Assembly (NCBI RefSeq): GCF_030813055.1
Contig: NZ_JAUSTW010000009.1
Coordinates: 62,001-126,000, forward strand
DNA: 64,000 nucleotides
DNA from: Neobacillus ginsengisoli
GTDB lineage: Bacteria; Bacillota; Bacilli; Bacillales_B; DSM-18226
Reading direction: 5' to 3'
Each line of letters opens with the position of its first letter. Position 1 is the first letter of the stretch. The translations under genes and the position numbers were made by a program. This document shows positions 1 to 8,638 of the stretch, piece after piece. The notes under the pieces are model-generated. The model was not told the origin of the DNA. It searched no databases and was given only the letters and a program-made list of their open reading frames with translations.

Positions 1-66
1 GTTTGAAAAATAACTCCTAGAAATAGAAAAAAGGAGGAAAAGGAGGAAAAAAAGGAAGAGTTTAAA

Positions 67-96
67 ATGACATTGAATCGTGATTATTACAACTAG
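67..96 (+). other. short ORF (9 codons) ahead of brnQ
   Basis: An ATG at 67 follows a purine-rich tract holding several GGAGG motifs (about 31-60) and encodes nine residues ending YYN. Its stop overlaps the ribosome binding site of brnQ, so it could act as a coupling peptide. It has one Leu codon and no run of branched-chain codons, so it does not look like a classical attenuation leader. It may be chance; there is no homology evidence. Confidence 0.2.
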
Positions 97-110
97 AAGG
101 AGCAATTTAG

Positions 111-1481
111 ATGCAACAAAAAATATCGTTTTCAACCTATGTAGTCATCGGAACAATGCTTTTCGGAATGTATTTTGGTGCGGGAAATTTGATTTTTCCT
201 ATCCAATTAGGACAACTTGCTGGAACAAACTTTTGGCCAGCATTAACTGGCTTTTTAGTAACAGCCATCGGGCTGCCATTTTTAGGAATATTGGCGATTG
301 GTCTTTCCGGAAGTAACGGACTTCGTGAATTAGCAAGTAGAGTCCATCCGCTATTTAGTGTGGTCTTTGCCATTGCTCTTTACTTAACAATTGGACCATT
401 TTTCGCCATTCCACGTACAGCAACAGTACCATTTGTAGTCGGTTTTGAACCGTACATAAATCCGGTGCATGCTAGCTTATGGCTAGGACTCTTTAGCTTC
501 GTATTCTTTGCCATTGTTTACTATTTCTCACTAAATCCTGCAAGAGTTATGGATTATATTGGAAAATATTTAACACCTGCATTTCTAGTCTTTCTGTTTA
601 TATTAATTGTAACTGCCATCGTCAAGCCAATGGGTCATTTCGGGGAACCTTCAGGGGACTATATTAAGCTTGCATTCATTACAGGTTTTAAAGAGGGCTA
701 TAATACAATGGATGCCCTTGCATCACTCGCATTTGGTATTGTTGTCATTAATGCCATTAAGGGACAAGGCATCACTAACACAAATGATATAGCCAAAGTA
801 ACATGGAAATCTGGCATTTTCGCGATGGCTTTAATGATGCTGATATACGGACTTATTACGTATATGGGGGCAACGAGCATACTGGTTATAGGATCATTTG
901 ATAATGGTGGTCAGATTTTTGCAGCAGTTGCTCAGCACTATTTTGGATCGTTCGGCACGATACTGCTGGCAATTATTATTGTACTTGCTTGTTTAAAAAC
1001 AAGCATTGGTCTTATTACATCATGTAGTGAATTTTTCCATAATATATTTCCTAAAATTAGTTATAAATGGTTTGTACGAATATTATGTATCGTTTCATTT
1101 ACAATCGCAAACTTCGGCTTAAACAATATCATTCAATTCGCAGTGCCAGTATTAATGTTCCTTTATCCGCTAGCAATTGTTCTTATTCTATTGACCCTAT
1201 GCTCGCCATTATTTAATAATAAACATAGCGTTTATGTAGGCTCCATGTTGCTAGCATTCTTTGTAAGTTTCTTCGACGGCTACAGCACATTAGTCGCTAA
1301 TTTACCAAATGCCACTGTCTCATTATTCGATTCCATTAAAGCGTTCTACATGGATTACCTACCACTTTACGGCATTGGTCTTGGCTGGATTTTACCCGCT
1401 TTAATTGGAGCAATCATCGGCTGTTTTTGGCCAAAGGGTGATTTGAGAAATATTAGTAGAAAACACCAACCAGAACTGTAG
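111..1481 (+). CDS. brnQ: branched-chain amino acid:cation symporter BrnQ (LIVCS family)
   Basis: The 456-residue, very hydrophobic protein has about 12 membrane segments and the LIVCS opening GTMLFGMYFGAGNLIFP near residues 13-29. The family imports Leu, Ile and Val with Na+ or H+. Full length for the family. The start at 111 is set by AGAAGGAGC (95-103) with normal spacing. A strong terminator follows directly, so it is transcribed alone or with something left of the window. It sits beside remnants of azlCD, a branched-chain amino acid exporter, so import is kept here while export has decayed. Function at the family level is secure; the exact substrate preference is inferred. Confidence 0.93.
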   Translation: MQQKISFSTYVVIGTMLFGMYFGAGNLIFPIQLGQLAGTNFWPALTGFLVTAIGLPFLGILAIGLSGSNGLRELASRVHPLFSVVFAIALYLTIGPFFAIPRTATVPFVVGFEPYINPVHASLWLGLFSFVFFAIVYYFSLNPARVMDYIGKYLTPAFLVFLFILIVTAIVKPMGHFGEPSGDYIKLAFITGFKEGYNTMDALASLAFGIVVINAIKGQGITNTNDIAKVTWKSGIFAMALMMLIYGLITYMGATSILVIGSFDNGGQIFAAVAQHYFGSFGTILLAIIIVLACLKTSIGLITSCSEFFHNIFPKISYKWFVRILCIVSFTIANFGLNNIIQFAVPVLMFLYPLAIVLILLTLCSPLFNNKHSVYVGSMLLAFFVSFFDGYSTLVANLPNATVSLFDSIKAFYMDYLPLYGIGLGWILPALIGAIIGCFWPKGDLRNISRKHQPEL

Positions 1482-1505
1482 AGTTTTCCCTACAGTTCTT
1501 TTTTC
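1472..1505 (+). terminator. rho-independent terminator of brnQ
   Basis: The stem AGAACTGTAG / CTACAGTTCT begins in the last codons of brnQ and is followed by a run of T. The 3' side also abuts the proC relic on the other strand. Confidence 0.85.
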
Positions 1506-1560
1506 GTAATTGCTTCCGCCATTGAACCGACTCCGATAAATACTAATTTTTATATTTCAC
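1500..1560 (-). pseudogene. proC: 5' stub of pyrroline-5-carboxylate reductase (proC relic)
   Basis: On the minus strand a GAGGAGGT ribosome binding site (1561-1570) precedes GTG at 1560. The first codons read MKYKN and then hit a stop; a one-base shift opens VFIGVGSMAEAIT. This matches the P5C reductase N-terminus, whose Rossmann motif is FIGxGxMAEAI. Only about 20 codons remain before the brnQ terminator; the other ~250 are absent. I infer a deletion that removed most of proC and a frameshift in the rest. The fragment is short, so the assignment rests on one motif plus a correctly placed ribosome binding site. Confidence 0.55.
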
Positions 1561-1749
1561 GTACCTCCTCTAATAGTTAAGTAGTGAATTTGGAGATTTT
1601 TCATTTTTTCAAATAAACTATATATATCTGTAGTCTAAAAGTTCCACTTAGAAATTAATTCTAATTATTTATTGTTCCTTCTTCAACTCCCCTTTTTTAA
1701 ACAAAATACATGCCATAAGGACTACTCTGAGCTATAACTCTTGCACCAC

Positions 1750-2205
1750 TTAAACAAGTTCTTCAAGTTCAATAAAATAATGATCCTTACGGTAAGACAC
1801 TGCCTCCATGGTTGCTATCAGATTTTGCTTATGATAAATGTCGATTCGATAGAATCCTGTACGATAGTTTCGTTTAATTTCTGTTGCACGGGCTACTATC
1901 TTGTCTCCGGGTTTAGCTGATTCAATAAACTGGATTGTTGTCGAGAGACCTAATGATGTTTTTCCATATGCATTACAGGCTACGGAAAAAGCATGATCTG
2001 CTAAAGCATAAATAACTGCCCCGTGAACAGTTCCATATGCATTTACCATATGGCTTTGCACTTCTAGCATTGCTTCTGCAAAACCAGCCTCAAATTTTGT
2101 TAACTGAATGCCTAACGACTGAGCATACGGATCGTTTTTTACTTGCTTATAAATTTGTTCGTAGTGTTTTTCATAAATTTGAAACTCATCAATTTTCTTC
2201 TTCAC
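1750..2205 (-). CDS. PaaI-family hotdog acyl-CoA thioesterase
   Basis: A 151-residue protein of the usual length for a single hotdog domain, with the PaaI/4HBT signature GTVHGAVIYALADHAFSVA (about residues 58-76) in which the HG turn and following acidic residue form the active site. Enzymes of this family hydrolyse acyl- or aryl-acyl-CoA; the substrate here is unknown. The start is a GTG preceded by GGGGTAGG. It lies upstream of the azlDC remnants on the same strand but separated from them by about 170 bases, and it is probably transcribed alone. A second, longer hotdog thioesterase lies at 61055. Confidence 0.82.
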   Translation of the reverse strand: MKKKIDEFQIYEKHYEQIYKQVKNDPYAQSLGIQLTKFEAGFAEAMLEVQSHMVNAYGTVHGAVIYALADHAFSVACNAYGKTSLGLSTTIQFIESAKPGDKIVARATEIKRNYRTGFYRIDIYHKQNLIATMEAVSYRKDHYFIELEELV

Positions 2206-2303
2206 TAATACCTACCCCTTTAATTTATTGGACATTTTACTCCTACCCACATTTAGATAAGGAATGGTAATAGGAGATGAAGCACTAGTCATTACCAATG
2301 TGA

Positions 2304-2636
2304 TTAAAAAACCAATTGCACCAAAATCATGTAGACAATCGTTCCCCCTGCTATAGAGAGCAGCATCTTTTTCTTCTAAAAGTGAAGCAGTGCAACTATC
2401 GCTACCGCAATAAATTCGGGGATACCGTGACTTCCAGATAGTAAACTCACATCCTTAAAACAATAAACGACCAAAAGTCCAATTACCGCCGATGGCAGCA
2501 CTTTACCGAGATACTGTACATAATTCGGTGTGGGTTTACCTGATGGGAAAACAATGAATGGAAGAAACCTTGTAAGCATTGTTCCTAAAACCACCATTGC
2601 AATCGTAATAATCTGTTGCGTTAAATTCATAGTCAT
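2304..2636 (-). pseudogene. azlD: azlD-like branched-chain amino acid transport subunit with internal TAG
   Basis: The reading frame encodes 86 residues of a four-helix AzlD protein and stops at a TAG (2376-2378) just after the motif IVALLHF. If the TAG is read through, the same frame continues as KKKMLLSIAGGTIVYMILVQ and ends at a TAA at 2304-2306, giving about 110 residues, the normal AzlD length and C-terminal sequence. The codon at the stop is usually Trp (TGG) in this position, so a single G to A change explains it. Its start overlaps the azlC stop by the typical ATGA. As the partner azlC is also broken, the exporter is not functional. Confidence 0.75.
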
Positions 2637-3028
2637 GTGGTGCTAACCTCAACTTTCTCCAATGGCTTTCTAAGTAGGGTAAGTACTCCCAAAATTACAA
2701 ACATAGCAGGGAGAATGAAATTGTTTCCACCGAAAATCATTAGGCTGGCAGTTGAAAGCCCAAGCCCTACGAGAGCACTATGGTGCTTTTTCTCTTTCAT
2801 CCACTGTTCTATGAAGATTACAACAAAGAGAGCTGTCATAACAAAATCGAGTCCTTCAGTGTTGAACTTAACAAGCGATCCAAAAATACCACCAATCGTT
2901 GCTCCTATGACCCAATAGGAATGATTGAGCAGTGTAACAAAGAGCATAAACCAGCCCTTGTCTACATTCTTCGGTACATCAACGGTACAATTAATAGAAA
3001 AAGACTCATCGCAAAGCCCATAAATCAT
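2633..3028 (-). pseudogene. azlC: azlC-like branched-chain amino acid exporter subunit, 5'-truncated
   Basis: This encodes the C-terminal 131 residues of an AzlC protein, beginning at the conserved region seen here as YGLCDESFSI; the family is usually 230-240 residues, so roughly the first 100 are missing. An in-frame stop lies three codons upstream. The homology ends at the point where the opposite-strand MocR remnant begins (about 3028-3050). It overlaps azlD by 4 bases as in intact azlCD operons. Truncation by a deletion that also removed the 5' end of the neighbour is the simplest reading. Confidence 0.72.
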
Positions 3029-3554
3029 ATCCGATTATCAGCAGCCAATGTTCCATTTACTTCCAGAACAAAGCGTTTATATTTGTGGCACCTCTAAGTC
3101 AATATGTTCTGGAATAAGAGTTGCCTATATGGTCTATGGGGATGCATTACGTGAGAAAATTTTGCAGGCAATTTTTAACATCAATGTAAAAACCTCTTCT
3201 TTAGATGCAGAGGTTATCACAGAGCTTATCTTATCTGGGAAGGCACATGAAATTGTTTCTCAAAAGAAACAGCTTGCACAGTCTGCAAATGATATTTATT
3301 CGGAATATTTTCCTTTAAGAAAGAATGTTGGAAATCCTCTTAGTTTTTATCGCTGGCTTCCAATTCAAGAACATAACGATGCGTTACAGTTAGAAACAGA
3401 TTTGAAAATGCTCGGTATTCGAGTTTTTCATTCTGATCGTTTTCTAAGCGGGCAGACCACCCCTGATAAGTATTTGCGTATTGCACTTTCTTCTACAAAC
3501 TCATTAGAGGAGTTAAAAATAGGAATAAAAATATTAAAACAGTATCTCAACTAA
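3021..3554 (+). pseudogene. C-terminal remnant of a MocR/GntR-type regulator (aminotransferase-like domain)
   Basis: The frame encodes about 170 residues matching the C-terminal third of PLP-binding MocR-type regulators: YICGTSKSICSGIRVAYM carries the PLP lysine (in TSK), followed by the small domain ending LRIALSS. A TAA at 3021-3023 closes the frame upstream, and the N-terminal GntR winged helix and most of the fold-type I domain (about 290 residues) are missing. Regulators of this class often sit divergently from the transporter they control, which fits the azlC remnant next door. It can no longer bind DNA, so I treat it as a pseudogene. Confidence 0.7.
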
Positions 3555-3597
3555 TTGATAAAAAATACAACATTATTTAGCAAAAGCCCCAAAAAAA

Positions 3598-3629
3598 ATA
3601 AAAAGCTTGAAAGATCAAGCTTTTTATCT
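3598..3629 (+). terminator. terminator after the MocR remnant
   Basis: The stem AAAAAGCTTGA / TCAAGCTTTTT with an AAGA loop is followed by TATCTT. It still looks intact although the gene in front of it is broken. Confidence 0.75.
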
Positions 3630-3899
3630 TGGGAGAGCGTCATTTTTTGAAACTCGTATTATGTCGATAGGAAGGTATTTTTTAAGAATCTATTCTATTA
3701 AGTCTTCAAATTTTTAAAAGCGAGTTGGCTAATCAATACCACTGAACATTTAATAGTAGCTATTTGCTGTACACGATCAACCTTGCTTATTAATAAAAAA
3801 TTGAATATCGGTTTGATGAACCAAGGTCTCATCGATTAATTTTGTCTAGTTAAAAGATGATTAATCATGTTTTGTTACATACTTCATTATTATTAATAT
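3630..3899. other. AT-rich stretch without an open gene
   Basis: No intact reading frame or RNA was seen. The last 100 bases probably hold the decayed helix-turn-helix part of the TetR remnant that becomes readable at 3897. Confidence 0.4.
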
Positions 3900-4280
3900 G
3901 ATTTACTAGATAAGCTCATTGCAGAACATATTAACGAAATGCGGTTAATATGCGAATCCACATCCGAAGCAGAATATAAAGATGCGAATCTGCCTTGGTT
4001 CGAATACCTTGAAAGTCATTATTTATTCTTTTCGACGATGTTAGCCAGTAAAGGAGCCCCTTCTTTTCGTAGTCAGTTTCTTGAGTTTCTCATCGAAGAG
4101 TTCAAGGATGAAGTGAATATAACAAAAGGAAAAAATAAAGGATTAAATGAAGATGTTATTCTTCAATTTATTGTGACGACTTACGTAGGGATAGTGGAAT
4201 GGTGGATCACGAATGAAATGCCTTATCCACCTCATGTCATGGCAGACCAAGTGGGGATTTTGTTAGAGAGGAATTTATAG
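3897..4280 (+). pseudogene. TetR-family regulator remnant lacking its DNA-binding domain
   Basis: The readable frame starts after a TAA (3894-3896) with YDLLDKLIAEHI, the point in TetR proteins directly after the helix-turn-helix (usual context HYKDKYDLL). It continues through an intact C-terminal domain of about 110 residues ending ILLERNL. Upstream, the sequence resembles a mutated version of the expected recognition-helix coding region but in a different frame and with stops. The ATG at 3939 gives only 113 residues. No ribosome binding site precedes it. I infer a pseudogene whose N-terminal 50-60 codons have decayed; an alternative is an HTH-less protein using the ATG at 3939. Confidence 0.6.
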
Positions 4281-4319
4281 TTAATTACTATGAAAAACCT
4301 ACATCATTTTAGCGCGGAA

Positions 4320-4337
4320 GAAGAGGATGAATCCTCT
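4320..4337. repeat. perfect palindrome AAGAGGAT-GA-ATCCTCTT
   Basis: An 8-bp perfect inverted repeat with a 2-bp centre. There is no T tract after it, so its role as terminator of the TetR remnant is uncertain. Confidence 0.4.
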
Positions 4338-4498
4338 TGAAAGATGCTTTAATTAGTAATATTGTCTCTTAATATTTAATGAATATGCTGATTGTGAAGG
4401 ATTGTACTGATATGAACCGCTAATGCAACAATTAAGATGTAGTTAAGATTTTTAATGAAAAATTAACTTGTCAGTTTACTAGTTTCCATGTAGAATTA

Positions 4499-4540
4499 AG
4501 TCGATTTTACTATTAAGTAAGTCGTATTTACTATTAAATT
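4499..4540 (+). repeat. 21-bp tandem direct repeat before the phosphodiester glycosidase gene
   Basis: Two copies of AGTCGATTTTACTATTAAGTA-like sequence lie head to tail with a period of 21 bp (two helical turns), ending 16 bases before the start codon. It could be an operator or a simple duplication. Confidence 0.4.
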
Positions 4541-4556
4541 TTAAAGGAGATGTGGC

Positions 4557-5618
4557 ATGGAACTTCAAACTACTGATACTGCCTACGTTTCGCGCCAAAA
4601 CCGAAAACCAAATCCAAAACCAAAACGCAAACGTATTTGGCGTATATTTTTAACGATCTGTTTAATCCTCGTCTTAGGTGGAGGCGGGTTTTTATATGGT
4701 ACAAACCAAGGACTGCAAATGCGGAGGATGCTATTAGGGACAGTATTTTCAACTTATCATCCGCAATATGAAAAATTTATGAGACTTTTACTTCCGCAAT
4801 CGGAAATCGATGCGTTGTATAATGCTAGAAATCACCCGCAAACGGTTCAAACAACAATTGCTCAGGCACAACAGGATAATCAAACCACAGTTAAAACCGG
4901 AACAACAGAAAACATCCAAGTGGATACGATTACTACTGCCAATTATACGGCGAAGGTTATGATCATTCCTGATCCCACTACCGTTCACATGGTTGGAACA
5001 AAGTTTGCAACCAAAGGGCAGCCCCTTTCCGATTTAATCAAAGAAAATAACGGAGTTGCAGGGATTAACGCAGGTGGATTTTTTGACCCAAGCGGCCGAG
5101 GCTCCGGTGGTGAAATGATTGGCATTGTTATAAGTAACGGCAACATCCTATCTGTTCCTTCGGGCGGTAAAAACGTGCCATCACTGGTTGGCGGATTCCT
5201 AAAGGATGGTCAATTTATTACCGGGAATTATTCAGCTAGTCAATTGTTAAAGCTTGGCGTAACAGATGCTGTAAGTTTTGGCCCGCAGCTCATTGTTAAC
5301 GGTGAAAATCGTGTATCATCTACCGTTGATGGAGCTTGGGGTTGGGCACCTCGTACAGCTATCGGACAAGAGAAAAACGGAAGTATCGTAATGATTATTA
5401 CCGATGGCCGTTTTTATTGGGATAAAACCCACCGTGGTGCCTCTATGTCGGATATGGCTCATATGTTTGAAAAATACAATGTTACAAATGCAATAGCGAT
5501 GGATGGCGGCGGCTCCACTACAATGATCAAGGATGGAGAACTGCTTTTAAAACCGGCAACAAGCACCTCTGTCGGCATGCGCTACTTGCCAAATGCTTGG
5601 GTTGTCATCCCACACTAA
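4557..5618 (+). CDS. membrane-anchored phosphodiester glycosidase (NAGPA domain) protein
   Basis: A 353-residue protein with a basic N-terminus (residues 1-25, rich in K/R/P), one membrane segment (about 27-47) and an extracellular NAGPA-type domain (about 150-353). Family hallmarks are GINAGGFFDPSG, the central GWAPRTAIG, ITDGR and the C-terminal AIAMDGGGSTTMI. NAGPA-domain proteins cleave sugar-phosphodiester linkages; in Firmicutes they are often linked to exopolysaccharide or wall polymers, and the substrate here is unknown. The start is set by AAAGGAGATG. It is followed by its own terminator and by other secreted proteins, suggesting an envelope-related segment. Confidence 0.85.
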   Translation: MELQTTDTAYVSRQNRKPNPKPKRKRIWRIFLTICLILVLGGGGFLYGTNQGLQMRRMLLGTVFSTYHPQYEKFMRLLLPQSEIDALYNARNHPQTVQTTIAQAQQDNQTTVKTGTTENIQVDTITTANYTAKVMIIPDPTTVHMVGTKFATKGQPLSDLIKENNGVAGINAGGFFDPSGRGSGGEMIGIVISNGNILSVPSGGKNVPSLVGGFLKDGQFITGNYSASQLLKLGVTDAVSFGPQLIVNGENRVSSTVDGAWGWAPRTAIGQEKNGSIVMIITDGRFYWDKTHRGASMSDMAHMFEKYNVTNAIAMDGGGSTTMIKDGELLLKPATSTSVGMRYLPNAWVVIPH

Positions 5619-5657
5619 ACAAAAATACACCTTCCAGCATGGAGGGTGTATTTTTGT
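5619..5657 (+). terminator. terminator of the glycosidase gene
   Basis: A long stem, AAAAATACACC.TCCA with TGGA.GGTGTATTTTT, sits just after the stop codon and ends in a T run. Confidence 0.85.
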
Positions 5658-5811
5658 TATTTCCCGATTATTAAAAATGTATTCTTACCTTCAAATTAAT
5701 CCCCCATCCGAAAAAAATGGGGCATCTGTCACAAAAATCCCCAAAATTTAAGAAGGAATTTGTCGATTTTAGAGGAATAAAGTAATGGAGTTAAAAAAAA
5801 GGAGGAAAAAA

Positions 5812-6195
5812 ATGAAGAAATTTTTGTCGGTATTATGTGTAAGCTTATTCGTCTTATTAATGTTTGGCACTCCAGGTAATTCAGTAAAAGCGGCCGGTAA
5901 TTCCGCAAATAGTGTTGTACCAGCAACATTAGATTGCGGTTGCAATGTTACACCACTTGTTGGCACGGAAAAGTATAAAATCATCGCTTCTATCGTCCTT
6001 AGTGAAGAGTTTGTAAAAATGCTAATGGATGCCAATAAAAATGGTTATAAATGGGATAAATCTGAGGATATCCAGGTAATTAAGAATAATAAAACAGGTG
6101 ATATATTAGTTGGTTTTCCATTTGTTAAAAAAGGAATTGTAGAAATGTTCGCATTTTTGGATGGAAAATACGTTGGTCATCACCCACTGTATTAA
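5812..6195 (+). CDS. small secreted protein of unknown function
   Basis: The start at 5812 is chosen over an in-frame ATG at 5785 because GGAGG (5801-5805) lies 6 bases before it. The 127-residue product begins with a signal peptide (MKKFLSVLCV, hydrophobic core to about residue 20) and a probable cleavage site at VKA-A near residue 26. The mature part of about 100 residues has a CGC motif, suggesting a disulfide or metal site, and a lysine-rich middle. I do not recognise the family. It is placed between two secreted enzymes and has its own ribosome binding site but no evident terminator. Confidence 0.7.
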   Translation: MKKFLSVLCVSLFVLLMFGTPGNSVKAAGNSANSVVPATLDCGCNVTPLVGTEKYKIIASIVLSEEFVKMLMDANKNGYKWDKSEDIQVIKNNKTGDILVGFPFVKKGIVEMFAFLDGKYVGHHPLY

Positions 6196-6354
6196 AAGAT
6201 TTCACGAATTTCCAGTATTAGTTTTCAAAATCCGCAAAATTTTTAAAACTGAGCAAATTCCGACATTTTTTAACTACCTAGATATACCAACCCCTTCTCC
6301 GCTTTTTTCTGTTACACTTCTTAAGTGGATAAAAATTGGGGAGGAAAGTAACCT

Positions 6355-7518
6355 ATGAATAAACGTAATCTCCTCCTTGGATTGGTTATTGCGACTACCT
6401 TTATTGGAGGATTTTTTTCAGGAGTTTTATTTACCACTAACAACGGGCAGCAAGATCGTTCTAAAACGATAAAAATAAAACAACAACCTTCTTCAGCAAT
6501 AAAGCCCAAGCAAAAAGCAATTCCGAAGTTGAACCAAGAAACATCCAAAGTTCTAATCGGTTATGTTCAGGATTATCGTGATCCAAATGTTGTTGATTAT
6601 TCCAAGTTAACACATGTTATTTTTTCCTTTGCCCATCCTAAAGTGGACGGCGGGATTTTGCTAAACGGAGACTCAGCTTTAAAAAACCTTCGAGCTGTGG
6701 TAATAAAAGCAAAGAAATACAACACAAAAGTAATGTTAGCCGTGGGTGGATGGTATAACATCCAAGGCGGGGAATCGTATAAATATTTCAAAACAGCCAT
6801 TTCCATTCCTGCATCTAGAACCAAGCTTTCCAATGAACTTGCAGGCATAGCAGATCGTGAAAAACTGGATGGAATTGACATCGATTTTGAATACCCGCGG
6901 ACTACAGTCGATGCTCAAAATTTAACTGCTTTCACCAAACAGTTAAGCGGAATGCTCCACTCTAAAGGTAAGGAGCTATCCATGGCTGTTTATTCTAAAA
7001 TAAATGCCGCAACAGGAACTGAAATGGCGGCTGTAAAGTATGAACCCTCGATGTTTCAGCTTGTCGATCATGTGAATATTATGGCCTATGACGGTCAATG
7101 GGATGGTAAATATGATGCAGCTAATCTATCTCCGTATCCATTTGCTGAGAAAATCGTAAACTATTGGTCTCACCTGTTTGAGACTCATAATCTACCAAAA
7201 GATAAGCTTGTTTTAGGTGTTCCCCTTTATGCCCAGCCAGAAAATCAAGCCATTAAGCAGGCATCATACGGGGCAATTATTAATCAAAACCCGGCTAATG
7301 CCGAAAGTGATACTGTAACCATGAATGGCACCATCTACCATTATAATGGCGAAGCCACCATGAGAAAGAAAACAAAACTTGCTCTTGATAATGGATTTGG
7401 CGGAATGATGATGTGGGAAGCAGGACAAGATGCCAAAGGATCAAATAGTATTACGGAGACGATTGCTGCAGCACTTAAAGATTCAGCAAGCCAATATGCA
7501 GTAAAAGCCGCAAAATAA
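6355..7518 (+). CDS. glycoside hydrolase family 18 protein (chitinase-like), membrane-anchored or secreted
   Basis: The 387-residue protein starts with a signal peptide or anchor (residues 5-27) and a short K/Q/P-rich linker, then a single GH18 barrel. The catalytic motif LDGIDIDFEYP carries the DxxDxDxE signature with its proton-donor Glu; the upstream VMLAVGGW is the other conserved GH18 strand, and the barrel ends with GGMMMWEAGQD. No LysM or chitin-binding module is seen. GH18 enzymes hydrolyse beta-1,4-linked GlcNAc polymers; in sporeformers several act on peptidoglycan of spore or cell wall. The ribosome binding site GGGGAGG precedes the ATG. It converges on trhO and shares a terminator with it. 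Confidence 0.88.
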   Translation: MNKRNLLLGLVIATTFIGGFFSGVLFTTNNGQQDRSKTIKIKQQPSSAIKPKQKAIPKLNQETSKVLIGYVQDYRDPNVVDYSKLTHVIFSFAHPKVDGGILLNGDSALKNLRAVVIKAKKYNTKVMLAVGGWYNIQGGESYKYFKTAISIPASRTKLSNELAGIADREKLDGIDIDFEYPRTTVDAQNLTAFTKQLSGMLHSKGKELSMAVYSKINAATGTEMAAVKYEPSMFQLVDHVNIMAYDGQWDGKYDAANLSPYPFAEKIVNYWSHLFETHNLPKDKLVLGVPLYAQPENQAIKQASYGAIINQNPANAESDTVTMNGTIYHYNGEATMRKKTKLALDNGFGGMMMWEAGQDAKGSNSITETIAAALKDSASQYAVKAAK

Positions 7519-7564
7519 AAAAAGGCTGTACACTCCCGGTTGCTTAGCGTGTACAGCCTTTTTC
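7517..7564. terminator. bidirectional terminator between GH18 and trhO
   Basis: AAAAAAGGCTGTACAC pairs with GTGTACAGCCTTTTT around a 14-base loop; A and T runs on both sides serve both converging genes. Confidence 0.88.
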
Positions 7565-8524
7565 TTATACCGTTGTTTTTTCGCCAATTGCCAGTAATCT
7601 TTCCTTTACCTCTTCATTACTTAAACCATGTTGAGCAACATAGCGGTTCCGAGGATGCACCCCGCACTCATGGGAACAACTGCGTAAATGCTTATGTTCG
7701 TTTTCCTCAGAGCAAAGAATTTTTTTATTACATTCGGGATTTGCACAGTTTACATAACGTTCACATGGCTCACCACTGAAATAATCTTTCCCTACGATTA
7801 CGTTCTCTTTACGATTAATAGGAACACTGATTCGCTCATCAAAAACATAAAGCTGTCCATCCCATAATTCACCCTGGACTTCAGGATCTTTACCGTACGT
7901 AACAATACCGCCATCTAATTGTGACACATCTTCAAATCCTTCTTGAAGTAACCAGCCCGAAAATTTTTCACATCGGATTCCGCCTGTACAATAAGTGAGA
8001 ATCTTTTTCCCTTCAAAATCCTCCTTATTTTCCCTTATCCATTGCGGCAAGTCACGGAAGTTCAAAATATCCGGCCGTACTGAACCTCTAAAATGGCCTA
8101 AATCATATTCATAATCATTACGGGCATCGATGAGAACTGTGTTTTCTTCTTGCATAGCCTCGAAAAATTCCTTCGGTTTTAAATGCTTTCCTGTTTGCAC
8201 ATTCGGATCGACATCATCTTCTAAACGCAAAGTAACTAGCTCAGTCCGAAAACGGACGCGCATTTTTTTGAAAGCATGCTCTGATGCTTCATCAATTTTA
8301 AATATCGTATTAGAAAACAGTGGATGTTCATTCATATATTTCATATAGGTATCGGTCTGTTCAACTGTTCCTGAGACAGTCCCATTAATTCCTTCTGCTG
8401 CAATAATAATTCGGCCTTTTAAGCCTAATTTAGTGCAAAATTCTAAATGTTGTTTTGTAACCTCTTCGGGATTCTCAATCTTTACATATTTATAATATAA
8501 TAATACACGATATTCTTGATCCAT
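7565..8524 (-). CDS. trhO: tRNA uridine(34) hydroxylase TrhO (rhodanese family)
   Basis: The start is placed at 8524 ([11 protein letters not shown], 319 residues) because GAAGGTG lies just upstream; an ATG 30 bases earlier lacks a site. Order: N-terminal alpha/beta domain (1-95), rhodanese domain (about 120-215) with the active-site loop [13 protein letters not shown], and a C-terminal Cys-rich tail ([20 protein letters not shown]) that may bind metal. The family (E. coli YceA/TrhO, B. subtilis YbfQ) hydroxylates U34 of some tRNAs on the way to 5-methoxyuridine. It stands alone between pepF upstream and the shared terminator. Confidence 0.9.
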   Translation of the reverse strand: MDQEYRVLLYYKYVKIENPEEVTKQHLEFCTKLGLKGRIIIAAEGINGTVSGTVEQTDTYMKYMNEHPLFSNTIFKIDEASEHAFKKMRVRFRTELVTLRLEDDVDPNVQTGKHLKPKEFFEAMQEENTVLIDARNDYEYDLGHFRGSVRPDILNFRDLPQWIRENKEDFEGKKILTYCTGGIRCEKFSGWLLQEGFEDVSQLDGGIVTYGKDPEVQGELWDGQLYVFDERISVPINRKENVIVGKDYFSGEPCERYVNCANPECNKKILCSEENEHKHLRSCSHECGVHPRNRYVAQHGLSNEEVKERLLAIGEKTTV

Positions 8525-8638
8525 CTTTACCACACCTTCTATATAATAAAGCATAAAGAAACCTTTATACTCAAAAGTTGAATAATAACCTTTCTATTAT
8601 ATAAAATATGCACTTGACTTTCAACTTTAATAATTATC

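Noticed and set aside
1..66. Purine-rich tract with repeated GGAGG as a riboswitch or T-box of brnQ
   Set aside because: There is no T-box sequence or aptamer motif; it is simply rich in ribosome-binding-site-like purines.
80..316. Plus-strand frame of 78 residues inside brnQ
   Set aside because: It is a shadow in another frame of the clear BrnQ protein and has no ribosome binding site.
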